Source: Thermoplasmata archaeon (lineage in GTDB: Archaea > Thermoplasmatota > Thermoplasmata > JAGHBH01). Taken from it: a stretch of 14,696 nucleotides of DNA. Positions 7,701 through 12,744 of the stretch are shown one piece after another. The notes under the pieces are model-generated. The model ran no database searches and was not told where the DNA came from. It saw only the letters and a program-made list of their open reading frames with translations. The stretch lies in contig JAGHBH010000012.1 of the NCBI GenBank assembly GCA_021161085.1, positions 1 to 14,696 of the forward strand, read 5' to 3'. Within the stretch, counting starts at the first letter, position 1. Each line of letters begins with the position of its first letter. Made by a program: the position numbers and the translations under genes.

Positions 7701-9065
7701 GACCCGTCTTACAGCTTGACGGTGGGGGATATGGACAAGTTGAAGGCCTTCGTGGAGAACGGCGGCAGCCTGATGCTCCTCTCCGAGGCGGATTACAACG
7801 ATTACGGGAAACCGGAGAACGTCAATCCCGTTCTGGAATATCTGGGCATATCCGGGCGGCTGAACGACGACGAGGTTCTGGATCCCACGGACCACTGGAG
7901 CACCAGCGACTATGCCATCTATCTGAGGGCGGCGAACGGGACCTTTGACATGGACACCCTGGGCATATCCGACGGAATAGACATGATATACGCACGGAGC
8001 ATGTGTTCGGTCTACAACATCACGGGGGATGGGAGCGACGGGAACATCGTCCTCATACGGGGGGACAACGACGCTTACACCGAGGACAAGGACGGGGAAC
8101 CTCCGGCGGTGGTGTATTCTTCCGGGGATTATCCCCCCCTTCTCGTCGCCACTGACGTAGGCCAGGGAAAGGTGGTGTATGGCGGGATGCACAACGTATT
8201 CTTCGGTGATAAAAAAGCTTCTATCTATATGTGGGAATACTGGAGAGAGGGAAGCCAGCTGGCGAACTACACGGAAAATCTTGTCAGATGGCTTACCCCT
8301 GTGCCACCCATGGAGATAGGCTATATCCACAACACCACGCCCGTGAACGGCAACATAACCTTCTACACCAACATATCATCGCCGGACCCTCTGGAACACG
8401 TCTATCTCTACTACGCTCTTCTCCAGGAAAAATGGCAGGACACACCTGAGAACTGGACGTTCAACAGGGTGGAGATGACTGACAGCGGCGGCGGAAACTA
8501 CACGGCGAAGGTTTCCTTCTCTCCCTCCGACAAGATGATCAGGTTCTACGTGGAAGCCAGGGACATCTACAGGAAGGGGTGGCTGAAACCCTACGACGCA
8601 CCGGACTACGCTTATTATGTGGTCCTGAGCTTTGGAAATGTTTCCTATGTGCGTCTCAACGAGATCCTCCCGGCACCGAGCGCCGTTGACTGGGATGGGG
8701 ATGGGACTGCGGATGTCTACAAGGATGAATGGATAGAGTTCTACAACAACGGCACCGATATCGTCAGCCTGAAGGGATGTCACGTCCAGGTAAAGAGCTA
8801 CTATCTGGACATAGACTTTAACGTCTTAATCTGGCCGGGGGACGTTGGGGTCATCTACGGCAGCCAGATGAAACTCTACCTGGCAAACAGCGGTCCCACC
8901 ACCGTGACACTGTACAACCCCGACGGCTCCGAGGCTATCGACACGATGACATACCAGGACGATCCCGGGTACGACAAGTCCTGGGGACGGGACCCAGACG
9001 GATGGGGGGTTTGGATAGCTTACGACAACCCCACCCCGGGAGAGCCCAACAACCCCGGAGGATAG
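1710..9065 (+). CDS. Giant membrane-anchored surface protein: zinc ribbon, TM, PKD, ten OB-type repeats, Ig-like domains, GATase-like domain, lamin tail
   Basis: A 2451-residue multidomain protein. In order: a zinc ribbon (CPSCG at 20-24, CPGCG at 42-46); one hydrophobic helix (about 75-97) with Arg on its N-side, so the ribbon should be cytoplasmic and the rest outside; a PKD domain (about 107-190, with FDASGSSDPDG and YKWEFGDG); about ten OB-like repeats of 110-130 residues (about 195-1411); five Ig-like domains each opening near a PP motif (about 1413, 1512, 1622, 1729, 1833); a Rossmann/GATase-like segment (about 1948-2195, with YDIIIVSDPSYS and FVENGGSLMLLSEA); another Ig-like domain (from about 2201); and a lamin-tail domain (about 2314-2451, with VRLNEILPAP, DEWIEFYN and DWDGDGTAD). 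Many N-x-S/T sequons fit archaeal N-glycosylation of an exposed protein. No cleavable signal peptide or C-terminal sorting helix is seen, so the N-terminal helix is the likely anchor. Start: first ATG after GGAGAGAGGT. It begins the operon; the next gene starts 18 bases after its stop. Probable role: surface adhesion or ligand binding; the ligand is unknown. Confidence 0.95.
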   Translation: MSGDDIAGSSARVFRLNTRCPSCGLMFYSPPKEPGHPGDVECPGCGYVFHPGPGGYGSIPPVHFGPQRGPSERTVTLLTILLVVVAVVLSSALMPLFVGQRESDNQKPTADFTVSEEVYTGMPVLFDASGSSDPDGAVASYKWEFGDGTVGIGKKVQHAYEKPGTYTVNLTVRDMQGAETTISRDITVSPEPENYLTYTIAYILEHAEELVNVPVHIPWAEVTRRGAYDNEANQDLSRYVYFYISDNSTTESLEVFCGSGADRPTMLNTRDVVEVYGTFTWYDRNKNNTKDPWEVWEIKVEANNRDRVEKLPGYEIVYQTTTLASLNANPQWYLDNQPFVYIPWAEVADLGSIPTYGDSSSSWVNFYVSDNSTSHDVYVYVEKGGSMPSGLGWYDRVAVKGEWTFYDSNGNGVKDASERWEIKIAAGTTDEIVLVEDFREPGYRTTTIASLLEDPEANFQRDTQYVHIEWAQVTDPGRYGDGYGSDPSDYMYFYVSDNSSPLEIEVFVDGYAVRPSVLGWDDIVEVYGVFTWYDRDENGVYDPWETLEIKVRGDSGDRVVLRVNTSGDSPSYTPVSLSELLSSPEVYSGKYVSVSGLDVTDLGSYSYESSLDPSRSVNFHVGTGDLDLTVYVEGGAERPLTLNYGDVLSIAGVFTWYDTTVNGVKDPWEGWELKVRDASTDYVRVDIPATGNEYVSYTLAELQEGMSSSPDDFNGLAVHLTEMTVVDAGKYASLTESDDPQSSVYFDVLDDTTVTSLDVYCEYGAERPSMLYVEDVVDIWGWLKYDSQYGWEVVVRADSWDRVILSSEASYTYEESTLDTLLSDVDGNLGKHVRLSWAQVTDPGRYGDGYGSDLSDYMYFYVSDNSSPLEIEVFVDGYAVRPNVLGWDDIVEVYGVFTWYDRDENGVYDPWETLEIKIRAASDDRVIRLVESDSSHPTYLNVTLRDLLADPTSYVGGYIRLTDLSVTNIGSYGYSDSSDLSNSVYFYATDGTTEDELDIYCQGGSDRPVSLTYDDIVTAQGVFTWYDTTENGVKDIWEEWELKIRAASDDGVFVTRYAEPTNYTEYNLSALRAAIDANPGAFEGAGVYIPNATVYFDAAGMYPNSRYARDDFDFDPTDYVYFDIVDNSSHDPMDVFCLYNANRPAVLSYGDVVDVWAVLENDPDYGWELLVRGFSTDRVELVKEVTYINASPEDILADPGAWEGKYITLPYAQVTDVGTYTSDHYPGDYEYFFVNGTGPGDGLKIYFPSYLREENYPVHVVKGEVYTISAALIRYYGEWDFKLTNDLKMGYTLVEPAQPSRYSIHDIMADPDNFIGELVEIQNAYVSDNGTYSDPNSSDPSRYVIFDITDDTSTAELSVFAEGYANRPASLGEGTDERVHVVGFFTTYKGDYEIKIRENTDDLVEKITPGMDTPPVIWNMSQSEMYPLPTEELHVYGKVTDDHGISAVYVLYSLDNMVFEMLPASDIGGDVYMGSIPQWEDGTQVWFHLLAEDGSGQYTIFPHIPGTAIFRDNPPVLSSLLTDTEGISPYRAATISVIASDDVGVAYVNLTYRVDNGTWITLAMVDDGTGADAVAGDGRYTVQIPPQPKDSLVEYYITVVDTVSKTDRLPSGTSFYSYTPRDDPPVVYSVYRSPQRPNPGNATNVTAWVVDDIQLTAVYLHYIINETSVFVLQMNDNGTGVDQTAGDGNYTARIPAQAEATLVRYYVEAVDNISQTVYSSNYTYLSSYNLPPDIEDVTRTPESPHPYQVITIEARVTDDGQVEDVYLNYTVDGVNHTRPMYDDGTSGDSVFGDDVYTAQIPYGVHGTVIDYEIVARDNAGKISRYSDTVTVISDPPTIHEVTFDRRAPTNYSVVIKATITDDVLETYFHKTVYLNYTTDGVNYTSTTMNDDGVGADEYAGDWIYSGYIQTPVEPGMIEFHLEVIGDGGQNNRSPALGEEDYYFYTPAYRIMFDKAYGEYYGDPDFHFADTVEDMGFDFVFGNITAEDLNAYDIIIVSDPSYSLTVGDMDKLKAFVENGGSLMLLSEADYNDYGKPENVNPVLEYLGISGRLNDDEVLDPTDHWSTSDYAIYLRAANGTFDMDTLGISDGIDMIYARSMCSVYNITGDGSDGNIVLIRGDNDAYTEDKDGEPPAVVYSSGDYPPLLVATDVGQGKVVYGGMHNVFFGDKKASIYMWEYWREGSQLANYTENLVRWLTPVPPMEIGYIHNTTPVNGNITFYTNISSPDPLEHVYLYYALLQEKWQDTPENWTFNRVEMTDSGGGNYTAKVSFSPSDKMIRFYVEARDIYRKGWLKPYDAPDYAYYVVLSFGNVSYVRLNEILPAPSAVDWDGDGTADVYKDEWIEFYNNGTDIVSLKGCHVQVKSYYLDIDFNVLIWPGDVGVIYGSQMKLYLANSGPTTVTLYNPDGSEAIDTMTYQDDPGYDKSWGRDPDGWGVWIAYDNPTPGEPNNPGG
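2293..5942 (+). repeat. Array of about ten OB-type protein repeats
   Basis: In-frame repeats begin near residues 195, 312, 441, 570, 692, 809, 936, 1061, 1185 and 1301 of the giant protein. Each follows one scheme: a helix-like segment (LxxLLxxP), a first strand ending in VTDxGxY, a strand YxYFYVSDNSS, a short strand LxVF, then RPxxL, D(I/V)VEVxGVFTWYD and a last strand WEIKVR followed by DRV. This strand order matches an OB fold. Repeats 1, 2, 3, 4, 6 and 7 carry an acidic 12-residue loop after TWYD or FYD; repeats 5, 8, 9 and 10 have a short hairpin instead. The later, smaller OB proteins of the operon share the WYxxxxxWEI signature. Confidence 0.8.
3032..5261 (+). repeat. Higher-order duplication: repeats 3-4-5 mirrored by 6-7-8
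   Basis: Repeats 3 and 6 are nearly identical, and an exact 65-base match (3186-3250 and 4287-4351) is separated by 1101 bases, an in-frame 367-codon step. Repeat 4 pairs best with 7 (VFTWYDTTVNGVKDPWE against VFTWYDTTENGVKDIWE) and 5 with 8 (both with a VVD-(I/V)-W strand followed by YGWE and VR, and no acidic loop). The simplest reading is duplication of a three-repeat block, with the first member of each block kept alike by recent conversion. Seen by eye; no alignment scores were computed. Confidence 0.7.
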
Positions 9066-9083
9066 GTGCGGAGGTGAAAGGCC

Positions 9084-9998
9084 ATGAATGGAAACACCGA
9101 GAGGACGACCTCAGCCACCTCCTCCGGGAACCCCCCACAACCGCTTCGGAGCCAGCCCATCCCGGCGGACCGGCCCCAGATACACTGTCCCAACTGCGGT
9201 AGATATATAGGGCCGGTGGAGACCTGTCCCTACTGCGGTTTCAAGATACCCAAGAAGGCATCCTACAAGGCGCTGAAATACGGGGTGCTGATATGGGGCA
9301 TCGTCGGCGTGCTGCTTCTCCAGCAGATATACGGTCCCATACCCAACCCGGAGGTTAAGATAGCGGACCTGGGCCCGGAGAACAACTACGGCCGGATAGT
9401 GATAGAGGGAATGGTCACACGGACCCCCACCTACTACGACTCGGAGACCAAGGAGTACGGGACCCTCTATTTCACCGTGGACGACGGGACCGGGGAGATG
9501 CAGGTCATCTCCTACGACACCACCACCATCCAGCTGGTCAAGGCGGGCAAGATACCGGCCTTCGGGGACCACGTCCGCGTTGAGGGGACCTATCAGTATC
9601 GGGATTACAAGTACAGCATGATCCTGGACTCCCCGCTGCATCTCACCATAGAAAGGCCCGAGCCATACGAGACCACGGTGGCCTTCATCGACAACGCTCT
9701 GGAGGAGGCGGGACTGACCGGGGACAGGGTGACAGTCGAAGGCTATGTGGAGTCCTGGGACCTCTACGACTGGGCATTGAGCATGTGGATAACCGACTAC
9801 CAGGGACACAGCGTCAACTTCTACGTGCCCAGCGCCGTCTGGAAGCTCACCGGAGAGGGCAGCCTCTTCGGCCTTGAGGTGGGCCAGCATGTCAGGGTGA
9901 CCGGGGCGTTGATGTGGTACGAGTCCGGCCGGTACTCCCGGTGGGAGATAATACCGGCCACCTCGGACGACTTCGTCATACTGGACGGAGGTGCATAA
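9084..9998 (+). CDS. Zinc-ribbon, single-TM protein with two extracytoplasmic OB-fold domains
   Basis: A 304-residue protein of the same design as the N-terminus of the giant protein. Residues 1-34 are a Ser/Thr/Pro-rich tail; a zinc ribbon follows (CPNCG 35-39, CPYCG 48-52); lysines precede one hydrophobic helix (about 66-83), predicting an inside N-terminus; then come two OB-like domains (about 92-197 and 207-301). OB1 has GTLYFTVDDGTGEMQVISYD, a classic OB strand-turn-strand with D-x-TG; OB2 ends in ALMWYESGRYSRWEI, like the repeats of the giant protein but without the acidic calcium-type loop. OB folds often bind nucleic acids or oligosaccharides; the predicted outside location makes a surface ligand more likely. 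Start: ATG at 9084 six bases after GGAGGTGA. The stop is one base before the next ATG, so translation is probably coupled. Not recognised as a named gene. Confidence 0.9.
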   Translation: MNGNTERTTSATSSGNPPQPLRSQPIPADRPQIHCPNCGRYIGPVETCPYCGFKIPKKASYKALKYGVLIWGIVGVLLLQQIYGPIPNPEVKIADLGPENNYGRIVIEGMVTRTPTYYDSETKEYGTLYFTVDDGTGEMQVISYDTTTIQLVKAGKIPAFGDHVRVEGTYQYRDYKYSMILDSPLHLTIERPEPYETTVAFIDNALEEAGLTGDRVTVEGYVESWDLYDWALSMWITDYQGHSVNFYVPSAVWKLTGEGSLFGLEVGQHVRVTGALMWYESGRYSRWEIIPATSDDFVILDGGA

Positions 9999-9999
9999 G

Positions 10000-10689
10000 A
10001 TGGACGGGAATACTGGCGAGAAGACCCCCAGACCGATGGACACTCTGCCCGGATCCCCCCTTCCCTCACCCGGCCAGGACCCGTGGACCCCGGGCACCCA
10101 TACCCCGGCAGATATCCCGGGCACCCACACCCCGACCGCCGATATCCCGGAGACCCAGACCTCCCCTCCAGCACCGGAGATGTGTCCGAGCTGCGGCAAA
10201 TACACGGGGGGAAAACACCAGTGCCCCCACTGCGGAGCGGACACCGTCCACAGGATAAAGGAGACGGTCCTGGTGGCCTTCGCCCTCTCCCTCCTGCTCA
10301 TAGGCGGAGCCCTATATATGGTAGCGGGTACGGCCCAGGAGCCTCCGGCCAGGGAGATAGGCAGCCTGGGTATGGAAGACATATACGAACATGTGAGGGT
10401 CATCGGCACGGTGGTCAGCGAGCCCACTTTCTATCCCGACAAATACGACCCCACAAGCGGCGTTATAAAGGTGCGGGTGAACGACACCACAGGAGAACTG
10501 AACGTCAAACTGGAGAAACCGGTGACCAAAGAGGTCATAACCTCCGGGATGATCCCCTGCGTCGGAGACGTCATAGACGTCAGGGGCACCTTGTACGTGG
10601 GGGACGGCTGGATGCAGATAACCTGTATAACCCCGGACTTCCTGAAGATAAAGGAGAGGAATATACCCCTATGGAGATATCCGAGATAA
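10000..10689 (+). CDS. Zinc-ribbon, single-TM, OB-fold protein; likely N-terminal half of a frameshifted gene
   Basis: 229 residues from the ATG at 10000, which sits six bases after GGAGGTG and one base after the previous stop. The first 60 residues are Pro/Thr-rich, with a degenerate repeat of PGTHTPADI type; a zinc ribbon follows (CPSCG 62-66, CPHCG 75-79), then a hydrophobic helix (about 89-108) and one OB-like domain (about 116-220, containing VRVIGTVVSEPTFYPD and VNDTTGELNVKL). The frame ends shortly after KIKERNIP with WRYPR and a stop. The related upstream gene runs from OB1 straight into OB2 through a linker of similar spacing, and here that OB2 is found in another frame starting at 10671. 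Either the gene is split by a one-base change near the CCCC run at 10666-10669, or two proteins are made from overlapping genes. A GTG at 9991 in the same frame is rejected as a start because it lies inside the ribosome binding site. Confidence 0.85.
   Translation: MDGNTGEKTPRPMDTLPGSPLPSPGQDPWTPGTHTPADIPGTHTPTADIPETQTSPPAPEMCPSCGKYTGGKHQCPHCGADTVHRIKETVLVAFALSLLLIGGALYMVAGTAQEPPAREIGSLGMEDIYEHVRVIGTVVSEPTFYPDKYDPTSGVIKVRVNDTTGELNVKLEKPVTKEVITSGMIPCVGDVIDVRGTLYVGDGWMQITCITPDFLKIKERNIPLWRYPR
10089..10151 (+). repeat. Imperfect tandem repeat coding for a Pro/Thr linker
   Basis: The motif CCCGGGCACCCA starts at 10089 and again at 10116, and a shortened CCCGGAGACCCA starts at 10146, giving steps of 27 and 30 bases. 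Both steps are multiples of three and encode variants of P-G-T-H-T-P followed by ADIP, in the cytoplasmic tail before the zinc ribbon. This looks like slippage-expanded linker sequence with no further function visible. Confidence 0.7.
10666..10671 (+). other. Candidate frameshift point (CCCC run) between the two OB-protein frames
   Basis: The upstream frame reads ATA CCC CTA TGG here and stops at 10689; the downstream frame reads ATG from 10671. A single inserted C restores one continuous frame. A -1 ribosomal slip on the C run would also do so, but no classical heptamer or obvious downstream pseudoknot is apparent. An assembly error, a real disabling mutation, programmed slippage and overlapping genes all remain possible. 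Confidence 0.5.
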
Positions 10690-11330
10690 GGGATTCCACG
10701 AACACCGAACTGGCGGAATACACCATGGTGGAGACCACGGGCACCATAACCAACGTCCGGGACCTGGGCTTTGCTGTCAGCTTCCACCTGGAAGACCCCA
10801 CGGGAGCGTATGTGGTGGTGTTCGTACGGGACAGCATAATAGAGCTCACCGCCCCCGACGGGAAGCTGGACAACGTATACGAGGGCCTTTACGCCACCGT
10901 CCGCGGGGCCCTTGTGTGGTACACACCCCGTGGCTCCTCGTACGGCTACTGGGAGATAATACCCACGTCGGCGGATAGCATCGTAGCCCACGGCGCACCA
11001 CCCCAGCTGGAATATCCAGAATACACTCTCTCACAACTTCTCTTCAACCCGGAGGACAACGAGGGTCTGCTGGTGAAGGTCTCCGGTCTCCGTATCTACG
11101 AGATAGAGAGCGCACACCTCTTCAAGGCGGCGGAGGACAGCACCGGCGGGAACATAACCATATACGTGGAGTACGGGGGAAACATCACGGGCAACGTGAC
11201 GCTTGACAGCATCATAGACATCCAGGGCGTGTTCACACGGTACAATGACATCTGGGAGATAAAGGTGAGAGCCAGCACGAGCGATTATATACTGGTGACC
11301 GCCGAGGGCCAGGAGGAGGTGACGGCATGA
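10671..11330 (+). CDS. Two OB-fold domains without anchor; likely C-terminal half of the preceding gene
   Basis: 219 residues if translated from the ATG at 10671, overlapping the previous frame by 19 bases. It contains two OB-like domains: about 17-110 (ETTGTITNVRD, FHLEDPTGAYVVVF, RGALVWYTPRG, YWEIIPT) and about 115-215 (YTLSQLLFNPEDNEGLLVKV, IQGVFTRYNDIWEIKVR). The second closely resembles the repeats of the giant protein. It has no signal peptide, zinc ribbon or membrane helix, unlike the other two family members here, so as a free protein it would stay in the cytoplasm. Adding one C to the run at 10666-10669 joins the frames as IPP-MEISEIRD and yields a normal zinc ribbon-TM-OB-OB-OB protein of about 440 residues. 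GGAGAGGA (10653-10660) lies ten bases before the ATG, so independent, coupled initiation remains possible. Its stop overlaps the next start as ATGA. Confidence 0.75.
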   Translation: MEISEIRDSTNTELAEYTMVETTGTITNVRDLGFAVSFHLEDPTGAYVVVFVRDSIIELTAPDGKLDNVYEGLYATVRGALVWYTPRGSSYGYWEIIPTSADSIVAHGAPPQLEYPEYTLSQLLFNPEDNEGLLVKVSGLRIYEIESAHLFKAAEDSTGGNITIYVEYGGNITGNVTLDSIIDIQGVFTRYNDIWEIKVRASTSDYILVTAEGQEEVTA

Positions 11331-12652
11331 TCCACTACTACCTCGTACTCCTCCTCTTCGCCCTCCTGGGGGTGGTGATATCGGCCGTCCTGGCCCTCAT
11401 CCCCGGTCTCCATGTCTACAACGTCATAGGATTCGCATTCCTCGCCTATCTGGCATTCTTCCCCTGGCTGGACGACCTCATGTTCGCCATGCTCCTGGTG
11501 GGAATGCTCACCGGCTTCGCCCTCCTGTTCACCATAACCACGGTATATCTCAGCGCGCCGGACGACAGCACCATGTTCATGGTCATGCCAGGCCAGAAAT
11601 ACCTCCTCCAGGGGAGGGGACACGAATCCGTGCTCCTCACGGGGATAGGCTCCCTGGTGGGCATCTTCTTCCTTGTGGTGGTCCTCACCATGCTCCAGCA
11701 CCAGATCAGGGTCATCCGGGAGGTCACCCAGGACCACTGGTTCTGGATAATAGGGGCGGTCATAGTGTACATCCTGATGTCCGAGTTCCCCAAGGACTTC
11801 GGCAGGTCAAAGACCACCCTGGGCAAACTCCGGGATGCGTGGAAGACCCTGGCCGCCGGCTACCTGACCTTCCTGCTCTCTTCCATCTTGGGAATGATAA
11901 TATTCTACAAGACCACCATGCCCATCGACCGGACCTTCCAGAGCCTCATGCCCCCTCTGGTGGGGATGTTCGCCGTACCCAATCTCCTCATCAACATCAT
12001 ATCGGACATGGAGATACCCAAACAGCATGTGTGCAAATCCGTGGACGTCACACCGGAAGAGGTCTTCCGGGGAGGAGGATCGGGATGCCTGGGCGGCATA
12101 TTCGGGGCGTTCATGCCCGCCGTGACCGCAGGCGTGGCCGGCCTGATATCCGGACACGCCACCGCACAGAAAGGCGACAAACCCTTCATCATATCCATGG
12201 GAGCATCCAGGATGGTTTACTATGTCGGAGCGGTGATGCTGTTCTTCCTCCCGGGCCTCCACCTGCGCAGGGGGGCCATAGGCATATTCATCAACCTCTT
12301 CTTCGTACCGGAGACGGCTGAACAGTACTATCTGCTGGCTGCTGCAGTGGCCGTTAGCGGGGCCGTGGCCTTCATACTTCTCCTCCTGATATCCAGGTCC
12401 ATAGTCAAGATACTGGACAGGGTCTCCTTCCAGAAGATGAGCATCGCTGTTCTCTTCGTCATAATACTCATCGTGTTCGCCATGGGCGGCCCGATGGCCG
12501 TACTCACCATGAGCGTGGGCGCCGCCATAGGAACCATCCCCATAGTATTCCACTCCCGCAGGTCAAACTGTCTGGCCGTCATCCTGGTTCCCATATTCCT
12601 CAACATGGCCGGCATAGGACCGCAGATCGCAGCGTGGATGGGGTTGATGTGA
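11327..12652 (+). CDS. TctA-like integral membrane permease (COG1784 / DUF112-type)
   Basis: A 441-residue polytopic membrane protein with about ten to twelve hydrophobic segments. It resembles the archaeal branch of the tripartite tricarboxylate transporter TctA family: an early PGLHVYN loop (26-32) after the first helix, and a second Gly/Pro-rich re-entrant-type segment GAFMPAVTAGVAGLISG (about 261-277). The two loops fall in the two halves of the protein, as in TctA, where such loops line the substrate path. The family moves carboxylates in bacteria with a TctC binding protein and small TctB subunit; neither is encoded here, so the substrate is unknown and the OB-fold surface proteins are possible partners. 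A charged stretch (SEFPKDFGRSKTTLGKLRDA, about 152-171) is a likely inner loop. Start: ATG overlapping the preceding TGA as ATGA, four bases after AGGAGGTGA. Family assignment is from motif recall, not a search. Confidence 0.85.
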   Translation: MIHYYLVLLLFALLGVVISAVLALIPGLHVYNVIGFAFLAYLAFFPWLDDLMFAMLLVGMLTGFALLFTITTVYLSAPDDSTMFMVMPGQKYLLQGRGHESVLLTGIGSLVGIFFLVVVLTMLQHQIRVIREVTQDHWFWIIGAVIVYILMSEFPKDFGRSKTTLGKLRDAWKTLAAGYLTFLLSSILGMIIFYKTTMPIDRTFQSLMPPLVGMFAVPNLLINIISDMEIPKQHVCKSVDVTPEEVFRGGGSGCLGGIFGAFMPAVTAGVAGLISGHATAQKGDKPFIISMGASRMVYYVGAVMLFFLPGLHLRRGAIGIFINLFFVPETAEQYYLLAAAVAVSGAVAFILLLLISRSIVKILDRVSFQKMSIAVLFVIILIVFAMGGPMAVLTMSVGAAIGTIPIVFHSRRSNCLAVILVPIFLNMAGIGPQIAAWMGLM

Positions 12653-12666
12653 TGGAGGCGGCACAC

Positions 12667-12744
12667 ATGAGACATCTGAGACCCACGGGAGCCCACACGG
12701 AAAAGAAGAGAGGCAGAGGTGATGCGAGAGGTGATGCGGGATGA
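12667..12744 (+). CDS. Possible 25-residue basic microprotein or coupling ORF
   Basis: This small frame starts with ATG eight bases after GGAGG (12654-12658) and ends in a TGA that overlaps the next gene's ATG as ATGA (12741-12744). The product is rich in Arg, Lys, His and Gly (it begins MRHLRPTGAHTEKKRG) and contains a short RGDA repeat caused by the tandem duplication at 12715-12738. It fills the only real gap in the operon. It may be a microprotein or only a device to carry ribosomes to the hydrolase start; it may equally be chance, since the region is purine-rich. Confidence 0.3.
   Translation: MRHLRPTGAHTEKKRGRGDARGDAG
12715..12738 (+). repeat. Perfect 12-base tandem duplication doubling a ribosome binding site
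   Basis: AGAGGTGATGCG occurs twice back to back just before the ATG at 12741. Each copy holds GAGGTGAT, a near-complete match to the archaeal anti-Shine-Dalgarno partner. The second copy sits at normal spacing for the ATG; the first would serve only ATGs in other frames. Confidence 0.85.

Noticed and set aside
9991..9999. GTG at 9991 as an earlier start for the 10000-10689 gene
   Set aside because: The GTG is part of the GGAGGTG ribosome binding site serving the ATG at 10000, and would overlap the preceding stop without a site of its own.
10083..10670. N-terminal extension of the OB2-OB3 frame back to 10083
   Set aside because: The translation is Pro/Gly/Arg-rich noise out of frame with the zinc ribbon and TM gene; recognisable protein begins only near 10671.
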